Part shown: positions 16,933 to 24,010 of the stretch, piece after piece
Layout: each line of letters opens with the position of its first letter
Numbering within the stretch: position 1 is the first letter of the stretch
Translations under genes and position numbers: made by a program
Notes under the pieces: generated by a model
The model's database searches: none
What the model was told of the DNA's origin: nothing
What the model saw: the letters and a program-made list of their open reading frames with translations, nothing else
Origin: a virus
Length of the DNA stretch: 46,254 nt
IMG/VR virus record: IMGVR_UViG_3300028666_000047
Span: 1 to 46,254 of that record
Strand: one strand, 5' to 3'

Positions 16933-17634
16933 TTAGATCAGAGTCGACTTGCTATTCAGGTTTGTCGCCACGGCCTGCCAGGGTTCGATGGCGCGCGCCA
17001 CAAAGGTAGCCTGCATCTCGGAGACGGCGTCATCTACGGAAACGCCATAGCCTTCGTTGAGGATTTCCACCCCAAAGATCTTCATGCCCATGGCGGCGCC
17101 GTATTCGTTCACGCCGGACATGGTTACGTCGAATGGCAGGATCTGGTCGGAATACCAGGGAGTCGACACTACTTTGAAGTTCGCGGCGAGCGACATGTCC
17201 TGCAGCGGCTGGGAAGCGGCGGCGTTACCCACAGCCTGCGGCAGCGTACCGTCGTTGCGCACCAGCGTGGTGTTGAAGATCTGCGGAGAGACGTATCCGC
17301 CGCTCGGCGCAATAGGAGTGATGAACGTTGGATTGACGTCGTCCCGGTCGGCCAAGAATGTTCCACCCAGCTGCGCACAGAGCGCCAGCAAAGCGTGCCG
17401 ATCAAACATGATCCAGACCAAGGATCCGGCTATCCCACGCTTGTTGCGGGAGAAACTGCGGGGATTCGCAGATCCCAGCGTGTAAACCGGCGCCTTCTCT
17501 CGGCTGATAGAGTATGAGACGGCCTGCATCTGAGCGAATTGCACGGGGCCGATATAGGCCCGGATGTCACTGCCGCTAAAAGTGTTTTCAGTGCTGGTGG
17601 CAATCGCATCCGTGAGGCCTGGAGTGGTAGACAT
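16933..17634 (-). CDS. Tail tube protein (probable major tube)
   Basis: 233 aa, the simplest and shortest of three related proteins, with little added sequence. It has the features of phage tail tube subunits: D-I-R-A-Y-I-G, the strand A-V-S-Y-S-I-S-R-E-K-A-P, the loop R-S-F-S-R-N-K-R-G-I-A-G-S-L-V, then D-V-T-M-S-G-V-N-E-Y-G and G-V-E-I-L-N-E-G near the C-terminus. It follows the sheath gene by two genes, in the usual order sheath-tube. AGGAGAAG lies upstream of ATG 17634. It would assemble as stacked hexamers inside the sheath and carry DNA into the host. Confidence 0.75.
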   Translation of the reverse strand: MSTTPGLTDAIATSTENTFSGSDIRAYIGPVQFAQMQAVSYSISREKAPVYTLGSANPRSFSRNKRGIAGSLVWIMFDRHALLALCAQLGGTFLADRDDVNPTFITPIAPSGGYVSPQIFNTTLVRNDGTLPQAVGNAAASQPLQDMSLAANFKVVSTPWYSDQILPFDVTMSGVNEYGAAMGMKIFGVEILNEGYGVSVDDAVSEMQATFVARAIEPWQAVATNLNSKSTLI

Positions 17635-17689
17635 GATATTTCTTCTCCTGTTACGGGCCTGCCCGGCCTCGAGCTAGAGTTCGATAACT

Positions 17690-18625
17690 TTACTTGGCGG
17701 CGAGCGCCTGCAACTGAGCTTCAATCTTGTTCAACAGGTCCAGGATTTGCTGGATCTGCGGATCTGTCGACGTCGGAGTAACGGCGGTCGGATCAGGAAT
17801 GTCCGTACGCGCAATCACATACGACGGCGAGGCGCCCGGCAGAACACGGGCCTGCACCAGCTGTTCGTTGCTGGCCAACGCACGGATGGGTGTCGGAATC
17901 GTAACGGCGCCGGCGGGCGGAGCAGTCACCTGAGGATCCAGAATCCAGCTAGGGCCAGGACCCCAGTGACCGGGAGCCCCTACGCCAGCGTGCTTTTGCG
18001 CGGCCACCAAAGCGCAGGCCGCCAGGGGCATCGGTGCTTTTGCGCCTGTGAAAGTAATCGACCAGATGCGCCGCGGATCGGTGCCGTAATTGATCACGTA
18101 CATGCCGGTTCCTAGCTGAGTAACATTTAGACTCAAGCCGGGATACAGAGGAGTAATCGCGGTGGCCACTGCCTGGACTTCGCTTTGCAGACAGACCGCG
18201 GTGGGATCTGGTTTGGTCGCGATTCCGCCGAAAGGTCCGGATTCGGTGATGCCGTCAGTAGGTGCGAGCACTCCGGCGGGATACACGTACGCGCCTGGAA
18301 GATTGACCCTGGACGCCACCGCGGGAACCGTCAAATTGGAGATCGGCGGATTCGCCGTGGGATCGAATACCAAATAGGTCTGGTCTTTGCCGTTCGCCTG
18401 CGGATCTTCCCAGTTCTTCAACGGAAGCGACGGGTTGTATACAGGCGCCTGATTCCCGGTGGCTGCCTGGTAGGCCGCGCGGTCCGCATAGGACGGGAAC
18501 AGGTACAGATTGGAAATCGCATACTGGTAACTTGCGGGTTGAGCAGGCGCGGTCTGCGCTGCGAGCGCGCCGCATAGAAACAATCCGATCATACCGGAAA
18601 GCAAGAGTTTCTTTAGTGTGTTCAT
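17690..18625 (-). CDS. Secreted protein of unknown function located between sheath and tube genes
   Basis: 311 aa with a strong Sec signal peptide (about 1-23, ending L-A-A-Q). The body is Pro, Ala, Thr and Tyr-rich with little charge and ends in a helical stretch that could oligomerise (about 285-311: P-Q-I-Q-Q-I-L-D-L-L-N-K-I-E). No domain is recognised. AAAGG precedes ATG 18625. Its place within the contractile-tail genes is unexpected for an exported protein and suggests a role in infected cells or on the cell surface, or recent insertion of host DNA. The amino-acid style resembles that of the other exported proteins in this window. Confidence 0.75.
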   Translation of the reverse strand: MNTLKKLLLSGMIGLFLCGALAAQTAPAQPASYQYAISNLYLFPSYADRAAYQAATGNQAPVYNPSLPLKNWEDPQANGKDQTYLVFDPTANPPISNLTVPAVASRVNLPGAYVYPAGVLAPTDGITESGPFGGIATKPDPTAVCLQSEVQAVATAITPLYPGLSLNVTQLGTGMYVINYGTDPRRIWSITFTGAKAPMPLAACALVAAQKHAGVGAPGHWGPGPSWILDPQVTAPPAGAVTIPTPIRALASNEQLVQARVLPGASPSYVIARTDIPDPTAVTPTSTDPQIQQILDLLNKIEAQLQALAAK

Positions 18626-18644
18626 AGATAACCTTTTCGTTGAG

Positions 18645-19097
18645 TTACGCGCGGAATCCTTTCATGAACGCGTCCGGCAATCCGCGCATGGTGCGCATGT
18701 TATTGCCGCCGTGCCGCAGCATTTGATAACCGAGACCGGCTGTTGAACCTATCCCTATTCCCTGCCAGGTATGCCGGAAACGGCGGTCTTTATCGCCGTG
18801 GAAGATATCAGCCGCACCGCCAATTCCCGCTCCAATCAACGTTCCGCGTACAGCGGGCGTGGCGGTCATAGCCCGCAACCTGGCCAGGCGGCCACCGGCG
18901 CCGGCTGCAAATGCGGCTTCCTGATTGTGCACAGCCCAGTGCATTCCAGCTCCTATGGCTGAGGATGTGTAATCTGTAGCCACGGAAGCTGCTGCGCCCA
19001 GTACGCCAGCCTTCTTGAAGTCAGCAACAATCGGAGCTGTTTTCAGGTGGGCGCCCATTTCATTGAACGCCCGCCCGAACCGGGAGAACAGAGGCAT
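18645..19097 (-). CDS. Gly/Ala-rich membrane-like virion protein
   Basis: 150 aa, basic, with repeated small-residue segments (A-G-V-L-G-A-A-A-S-V, F-A-A-G-A-G-G, G-T-L-I-G-A-G-I-G-G-A-A, G-I-G-I-G-S-T-A-G-L-G). Such glycine-zipper patterns are seen in membrane-inserting proteins. Its general style matches the proteins encoded at 41653-43097. No family is recognised. It directly follows the tail sheath gene and may be a virion protein that contacts or enters the host membrane. Confidence 0.6.
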   Translation of the reverse strand: MPLFSRFGRAFNEMGAHLKTAPIVADFKKAGVLGAAASVATDYTSSAIGAGMHWAVHNQEAAFAAGAGGRLARLRAMTATPAVRGTLIGAGIGGAADIFHGDKDRRFRHTWQGIGIGSTAGLGYQMLRHGGNNMRTMRGLPDAFMKGFRA

Positions 19098-19100
19098 TGG

Positions 19101-21002
19101 TTATTGCCGGGACAGACCTATGTGCACGTTGATCTTTTTCACTTCATCCGGCGAGTAATAGGTGATGTAGAGGTCGCACTGGCCGGCCGTCATCTGCGCC
19201 TGGGTCGCCTTGATCGAGATATTGAAAACAGCGCCGATATAACCGCTCTTGCGGAGGTCCGTCATCATGTGGTTCAGCGCGGTCTGCAGACTGAGCAGCT
19301 GCATACCGTCGGTTGACGAACTTCCAATGAACGGATCCGCGGCATCGAAAGCACCGGAGACCACTTTGCCTTTAATGCGCTGGCGTACGATCTCGCAGAA
19401 GTCCGAGTTCAGCGTAGCGGCAGTCTGGCCATGGCAGAGACGCGGCAGATCGACAGTGTTACGGAAGCGCAGCAGGTGGATGCCAACCTCTGCGGCGGCG
19501 TCCAGTTGCGTCAGCGTGGGGTGATAGAGTTGCGCTACCGCCTTCACGGGTTTGTTGGTGGTGGATTCCTTCTCATCCAACTGGGCCACAAAGCCAGCCA
19601 TCAGCCCGGCGATGCTGCCCACGTATCCGGCACCGTAAGAGTTGGTCAGGCTGGCCCATTCGCCGGCCACTACCAGATAAGCACCGATGTCGATGGGCAT
19701 CTGGTTTTCGTCGATCGACGCGCCGGCATCGTATTCGCCAATCAGGTTCTCGAAGAAGCCTTTGGCGCGGCCGGTGGCTTTGTCGGCGCACAGGAGGTTC
19801 AATTGCGCTGCGGCACAACCGGACATATACGGATTTCCCAGTTCACCCTTGCCGCTGGCGGTGACAACCCCCGTAGTGGGATTGTAGGTTGGCAAAGCTC
19901 CCAACCAGGAGCGCACGTTAACTGTGGAGAAGTTCAGGAGACCGGAAGCGCCGGCCAACGGACCGTTCATGCCGATGAAGCCGATGCAAACTCCGTTGCC
20001 CTGTTGCACTTCGCTCTGCTGCGCGCAATAGCGCGCCAGTTGATAGGGGAAGTTCACTTCGTAGAAACCATCCGCCTGGCGATCCGCGGCGTCGGTCCAC
20101 GTGGCGTGCGCAGTCACCACCTCGCCATTGGAGTCCACCAGTTCACTGGCCCACCGGTAAGTTTTGTTGCCCACGGAGTCGGTGGAGGTATGCAGCCAGT
20201 CGAGCGCATTGCTGTTGGCAGACGGGTTGTGCACAGCCGTCGAAGCATCCGAGGACACATAGAAGGCCACGTTGGGCGCATCCACCACGGTGTTCGGAAT
20301 GTAGACTTCATTCACCACGAAACCGGCCATGATATCCATGGCTTTCTGAATGGCGATGTACAACTCACGGTTAGTCAGATTGAGGCCCGTGACGGCGTCG
20401 GTATAAACCGGAGCCGGAGTGTGTGTGGCGCTGATCGCGGCCGTGGGAGCGGTTCCAATTGCCACCGATCCGGCCAAAGTCTTAGCCGTGCCTATGGTAG
20501 CGCCCAGGGTGGGGAACGTGGTGTCGAGCAAAGTCACCGTGATATCGCCCGTATCCACCACTTGCACACCCAAGTCGTTGGCATATACCAGTTGCCCGGC
20601 GTTCCAAACGTACAGGATGCCAGCGGTGTAGTACATGGTGTACTGCGTGGCCGTGTTAACGGACCGGTCCCCGAAAGAGATGGAAATGCCCTTGTTTACG
20701 GGATCGGAGCCGCCGGTGGAGACGGCGCCCACTCCGGACAAAACGGCAGGTGCAGTGCCGATGCGGTACAGGTAAAGGTTGTCACCGTAGACCGCCGTTT
20801 CGGACATACCGCGGATCAATGATCCCGCGAAACCATATTCCAGAGCGGCTTGATTCTGGTCGAGCACCTGGTAGGCCTGGTCTGCGAGACCCTGACCGCT
20901 GGTGCCGAAGATCAGAATGCTTTTGGTGGTGGGATTCTTCCGCGTGTACAAACCGCCGTCGTTGGTGATGACCGTCATCCCGGGTAGGTAGTTATAACTC
21001 AT
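19101..21002 (-). CDS. Contractile tail sheath protein
   Basis: 633 aa, a normal size for a sheath. It begins L-P-G-M-T-V-I-T-N-D-G-G-L-Y (the P-G-V-y type start of sheath proteins), then has a nucleotide-fold-like G-T-S-G-Q-G. The C-terminal 170 residues contain the typical conserved core: A-G-L-M-A-G-F-V-A-Q-L-D-E-K, a strand-helix unit with L-L-R-F-R-N-T-V, a basic helix I-V-R-Q-R-I-K-G-K-V, and final strands V-F-N-I-S-I-K and C-D-L-Y-I-T-Y-Y-S-P-D-E. This domain joins neighbouring subunits through exchanged strands in extended and contracted tails. GGGAGATGAG lies upstream of ATG 21002. The gene establishes that the phage is a myovirus. Confidence 0.9.
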   Translation of the reverse strand: MSYNYLPGMTVITNDGGLYTRKNPTTKSILIFGTSGQGLADQAYQVLDQNQAALEYGFAGSLIRGMSETAVYGDNLYLYRIGTAPAVLSGVGAVSTGGSDPVNKGISISFGDRSVNTATQYTMYYTAGILYVWNAGQLVYANDLGVQVVDTGDITVTLLDTTFPTLGATIGTAKTLAGSVAIGTAPTAAISATHTPAPVYTDAVTGLNLTNRELYIAIQKAMDIMAGFVVNEVYIPNTVVDAPNVAFYVSSDASTAVHNPSANSNALDWLHTSTDSVGNKTYRWASELVDSNGEVVTAHATWTDAADRQADGFYEVNFPYQLARYCAQQSEVQQGNGVCIGFIGMNGPLAGASGLLNFSTVNVRSWLGALPTYNPTTGVVTASGKGELGNPYMSGCAAAQLNLLCADKATGRAKGFFENLIGEYDAGASIDENQMPIDIGAYLVVAGEWASLTNSYGAGYVGSIAGLMAGFVAQLDEKESTTNKPVKAVAQLYHPTLTQLDAAAEVGIHLLRFRNTVDLPRLCHGQTAATLNSDFCEIVRQRIKGKVVSGAFDAADPFIGSSSTDGMQLLSLQTALNHMMTDLRKSGYIGAVFNISIKATQAQMTAGQCDLYITYYSPDEVKKINVHIGLSRQ

Positions 21003-21032
21003 TTCTGCTCATCTCCCATTCGAATGCGGTTT

Positions 21033-21701
21033 CTAACCGTCAGAACTTAACGTGCTTACGGATCCATCCTGGTGCAGGTTGATCCGATCCAGAGTCTTTA
21101 CCTTGGTCAGGATGTCCAGCTCCAGACGCAGTTGATAAATCAGCGGCCGGCAGTACAAGGTCTGGCCATACTCCTTGTTGGTTTGGTCCGCCAGGCGTTC
21201 GACGAACCGGAAATCATTGACCCCGCGCGCCATGAAGAACTTCATGTAATGCGCGTAAAACAGCAGCGTCCTGTGCCACCAGGCAGCCAATTCGTTGGCT
21301 TTACGGTTAGCCTTGGACAGGATGTCGAAACGCACCTTGACGTCTTCCTGCCAGTGCGAATGAACCTGCAGATACCCGTCTAATCCGGGATAAGGCTCCG
21401 CTCCGGTGATCATGATGCCCTTCGGACGCCGGTCCACACTATTGCTGGTGGACGAGATCTGGCTGCCGGCGATACTCATCAGAATTACGTCAAACTGGGT
21501 ATCGAACTTTCCTTCCCGTTGCTCCGGGTAACTCTCCACAATCTTGGGTTGCTGGGCGGCGGGCCATTGCAAAGAATCCGTCGACATGTTAAAACAGGTT
21601 TCGAAAGCCGGATATAGCGAAAGATGGTCTAAAGGCGCCAAACTCGATCGCTTCGGACCTGCAGAGAACGGCGCGTCATTGCCAAGAAAGATTGCCATCA
21701 C
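21033..21701 (-). CDS. Neck or tail-terminator-region protein
   Basis: 222 aa from GTG 21701 (ATG at 21698 is equally possible). The first 45 residues have no clear fold; the remainder is a mixed alpha/beta region with D-T-Q-F-D-V-I-L-M-S-I-A-G-S and a helical A-N-E-L-A-A-W-W-H-R. It lies just before the sheath gene, where connector or tail-terminator proteins are often encoded, so I propose that location in the virion. Family not recognised. A promoter-like TATACT box ends nine bases upstream of the GTG. Confidence 0.6.
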   Translation of the reverse strand: MMAIFLGNDAPFSAGPKRSSLAPLDHLSLYPAFETCFNMSTDSLQWPAAQQPKIVESYPEQREGKFDTQFDVILMSIAGSQISSTSNSVDRRPKGIMITGAEPYPGLDGYLQVHSHWQEDVKVRFDILSKANRKANELAAWWHRTLLFYAHYMKFFMARGVNDFRFVERLADQTNKEYGQTLYCRPLIYQLRLELDILTKVKTLDRINLHQDGSVSTLSSDG

Positions 21702-21703
21702 TC

Positions 21704-21717
21704 TTTGCTAGTATAGG
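21704..21717 (-). promoter_or_regulatory. Promoter-like element CCTATACTAGCAAA
   Basis: On the minus strand the element is CCTATACTAGCAAA, with TATACT at 21715-21710. It lies in the 28-base gap between the gene ending at 21730 and the start at 21701 and could serve the neck-sheath genes. It is identical over 14 bases to the element at 43431-43444. Confidence 0.55.
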
Positions 21718-21729
21718 AATCCGGACGAA

Positions 21730-22311
21730 TCACACCGACACTTTCTCCAGGCCCAACTCAAAGAAGATCACGGCTCCCTGGTCTCCACGATGGGGAGTGA
21801 CCGATTTGATGCTCCATTTACCGGTGCGCACCAGGGGACGGACTAGGTTTCCATCGAAATCCACCTTCAGTTCATACAGTTTGTCGAACGACGGATGCTG
21901 GGGGATCAGGTAACGTTCATAATTCGGGAATACCAGGTACTCAAAGTAGGCGATGGCCCGGTTCTCGTCGCTGATGCCCCACTTAGCTGTGTTCTGCTGG
22001 TTGGCAATGACGTTGGAAGGGTTCTGTACGCCACCGAAGTTGCGCGCCATGTAGCAGGCCTGCATGTCCTCTTCCCACAGATAGCCTTCTCCATCGCAGT
22101 ATCGGCACCCGGAATTAGGAGAACCAGAGACACCGTCCCAACAGGCGCACGTTTGATCGCGCAGCCGGCGGAGCATGACTTGCTGTCCAATGCCTGGCTC
22201 GAGCAGCGTGCCGAACAACGTGTCGTGAACCTCATCCCGCAAATCGAAGGTTTGACCGGTGGGAAACAGGTTCACCCGGCCGCTGCGGGAACAAGGAGCA
22301 TAGAAGTCCAT
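21730..22311 (-). CDS. Head-tail connector-region protein with a possible zinc-binding cysteine cluster
   Basis: 193 aa from ATG 22311, supported by GGAG nine bases upstream within the end of the previous gene. Residues about 55-83 contain C-A-C-W, then C-R-Y-C-D-G-E-G-Y-L-W, giving four cysteines able to bind zinc. The G-Y-L-W segment and the later Y-F-E-Y-L-V-F-P-N-Y-E-R pattern suggest a conserved virion protein. It is encoded between a predicted neck protein and a 249-aa protein. No function can be named with certainty; a zinc-stabilised head-tail joining role is an inference from position. Confidence 0.65.
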   Translation of the reverse strand: MDFYAPCSRSGRVNLFPTGQTFDLRDEVHDTLFGTLLEPGIGQQVMLRRLRDQTCACWDGVSGSPNSGCRYCDGEGYLWEEDMQACYMARNFGGVQNPSNVIANQQNTAKWGISDENRAIAYFEYLVFPNYERYLIPQHPSFDKLYELKVDFDGNLVRPLVRTGKWSIKSVTPHRGDQGAVIFFELGLEKVSV

Positions 22312-22315
22312 AGGA

Positions 22316-23065
22316 TTAGCTCCAGACCACCGTCGGATACATGGTGATGTAATTGCCGAACTGGCGTCCCACCCTGTAGTCAATGAACGTGGGACTGCCA
22401 TACTTCACAGGCTTGCCCTCGGATCCATGACCTGCGTGGGAGGTATGCGCCGCGCCCATGCCGGTATTTGCCCATAGCCGGCCAGGCACTTTGTCCGAAC
22501 GGCTGTAGTAACCCTTGGCCGCCATGTTCGCGCGCACGTGGCCGCCGAAGGCGATCGTGCCTCCGGATTGCAGAACGATCTTCCATTTGTCGAGCTCTTT
22601 CTGCATCTCGCTCATCAAGTGTGGGATACCCTCGCCGCGGCCGAACGCCATGCGCATCACGGAGAAGTTGCCCAGAGTCTTGGACCCGCGGACACCGCTC
22701 AGATCAAATGCCTTCGTGATGATGTCGAGGGCCGCGCGCTGAGATACCCACTGGTTGCGTCCGTGCACGAAGTTGTTCCAAACTCGGTACCCATAATCGG
22801 ATGGAGCCGTTCCCGGCGCCGGCGGCGCCGGCGGTACCGCGGCGATGACATCCGCGTCCAGGGAGGTCTGCCAGATCTGGGCCGCGATGGTCAGATCGGA
22901 AAGTTTGCGCAGATAGATGCCACCCTCGAGCCGGACCTGATCGACGGAGCTGTACCAGGGACTAATCGTTCCCAGGACCATGAAATCCGTGTCATCCACC
23001 AAAGTGGCCCCATTGGTTAGGGCAAAGCCTTTCGGCAGTGTCACATGGACTACAGTATTCAACAT
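22316..23065 (-). CDS. Structural protein of the neck/connector region, unknown function
   Basis: 249 aa. N-terminal strands with a central Pro/Ala linker (about 78-90), then a helical region with W-N-N-F-V-H-G-R-N-Q-W and a basic R-R-V-G-like end. A segment with H-V-R-A-N-M-A-A-K-G-Y-Y-S and many His and Gly residues follows (about 190-215). No domain is recognised. Its ATG overlaps the stop of the previous gene as TAATG, and GGAG lies upstream, so expression is coupled. The position suggests a neck or baseplate component. Confidence 0.6.
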   Translation of the reverse strand: MLNTVVHVTLPKGFALTNGATLVDDTDFMVLGTISPWYSSVDQVRLEGGIYLRKLSDLTIAAQIWQTSLDADVIAAVPPAPPAPGTAPSDYGYRVWNNFVHGRNQWVSQRAALDIITKAFDLSGVRGSKTLGNFSVMRMAFGRGEGIPHLMSEMQKELDKWKIVLQSGGTIAFGGHVRANMAAKGYYSRSDKVPGRLWANTGMGAAHTSHAGHGSEGKPVKYGSPTFIDYRVGRQFGNYITMYPTVVWS

Positions 23066-23649
23066 TAGGAACTCCCCACGGTCAGGTTGTACGCAATCAC
23101 GTACGTTTGCCCTGGCTTGCGAACCACCAGGTTGTAAATGCCAGGTCCTACCTGGATGCCCATCAGCCAGCGGCCGGCGGCGTCGAGCCCGGTAATGCCC
23201 AGGGAATTGGCATCGGCGCGCCGGTTGCCGATCCAGTCTGCCGCCGTGAACACCAGCAGCTTGTACGTTGTGGGATCGTCCGCCAGACCGGTCGCCCGCA
23301 ACGCATCTGTTCCGCCATAGTCCTGTGTCAATGTGATCCCGGAGGCGCCGCTGCCAATCGCAAAGTCCGCCGGCAGGATGTCTTCGCTGTCGATCACCCG
23401 GATATCGGTGTCGTGGTCGTATATCACCAGAAGATCGTGCCCCGGAGTGCTGGGGGTATAGGACACGGTGTACATTCCATTACCGTAATCCTGCAAACTG
23501 AGCGCGTCGCTGCACGTCTGCATATTGCGCAACAAGGTCAGCGAATTCGGCGCTACAACCCACACAGCCAGCGTGCGGCCGGGAATCGGGTTGCCATTCA
23601 CGTCCGCCAGGCGGAAATCAATGTACCGGGTTGTACCGATGGGAAGCAT
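23065..23649 (-). CDS. Beta-rich structural protein (Ig-like/carbohydrate-binding style)
   Basis: 194 aa. The first 80 residues have an Ig-like pattern: V-N-G-N-P-I-P-G-R-T-L-A-V-W-V and G-N-G-M-Y-T-V-S-Y-T-P-S-T-P-G, the latter typical of bacterial Ig-like repeats. The C-terminal region repeats the theme with D-A-A-G-R-W-L-M-G-I-Q-V-G-P-G-I-Y-N. It probably projects from the baseplate or tail fibre. It follows the 112-aa gene directly, with no gap. No specific ligand can be inferred. Confidence 0.65.
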   Translation of the reverse strand: MLPIGTTRYIDFRLADVNGNPIPGRTLAVWVVAPNSLTLLRNMQTCSDALSLQDYGNGMYTVSYTPSTPGHDLLVIYDHDTDIRVIDSEDILPADFAIGSGASGITLTQDYGGTDALRATGLADDPTTYKLLVFTAADWIGNRRADANSLGITGLDAAGRWLMGIQVGPGIYNLVVRKPGQTYVIAYNLTVGSS

Positions 23650-23988
23650 CTATTTCTTGTTAGTATCGGAATTTGTAGACGGATCTGAAGGGAGTTCTGG
23701 AATGGGGATTCCAATTACCGCGAACTGGCCGGCAGCGTACTGCTGCGGCGAATAACCGTCCTTCGTCTTAGGCAGGTTAGCGGATTTGATCACGTAGGTC
23801 AGAAACAGGTTCGACGCCTCGTTGATATTGTTGAATGCTTCCTTCTTCAGTTCCAACACCTGCTGTGCCAATACTAGGTCCGCTGCAGCTTTGAGGGCCT
23901 TGTCTTTCATGATCGCGTAGAACTGATTCTGCTCGACCGTCAGGTTGTGACGGATTTCTACAGGTTCGACAACCTTCGCTTCGTTCAT
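23650..23988 (-). CDS. Small helical protein encoded next to the fibre gene
   Basis: 112 aa from ATG 23988, with AAAGGAAA upstream; an alternative start further upstream is not needed. The body (about 20-80) is helical and rich in A, K, L, Q and E, with two heptad-like helices; the C-terminal 35 residues are Pro/Ser/Asp-rich. It could be a chaperone or an attachment collar for the fibre encoded just before it. The last codons overlap a weak GATACTAACAAG copy of the promoter-like element. Confidence 0.65.
   Translation of the reverse strand: MNEAKVVEPVEIRHNLTVEQNQFYAIMKDKALKAAADLVLAQQVLELKKEAFNNINEASNLFLTYVIKSANLPKTKDGYSPQQYAAGQFAVIGIPIPELPSDPSTNSDTNKK
23656..23667 (-). promoter_or_regulatory. 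Weak copy of the promoter-like element
   Basis: GATACTAACAAG on the minus strand, ending seven bases before ATG 23649. It differs from TATACTARCAAA in the first and last bases and lies inside the C-terminal codons of the preceding gene, so it may be coding coincidence. Confidence 0.25.
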
Positions 23989-24010
23989 GGAGTATTTCCT
24001 TTCATGTGAA

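Noticed and set aside
19431-20822. A 463-codon open frame on the plus strand
   Set aside because: It is antisense to the well-supported tail sheath gene and has the same composition bias.
22312-22401. N-terminal extension of the Cys-cluster gene
   Set aside because: Overlaps the previous gene; ATG 22311 with GGAG is a better start.
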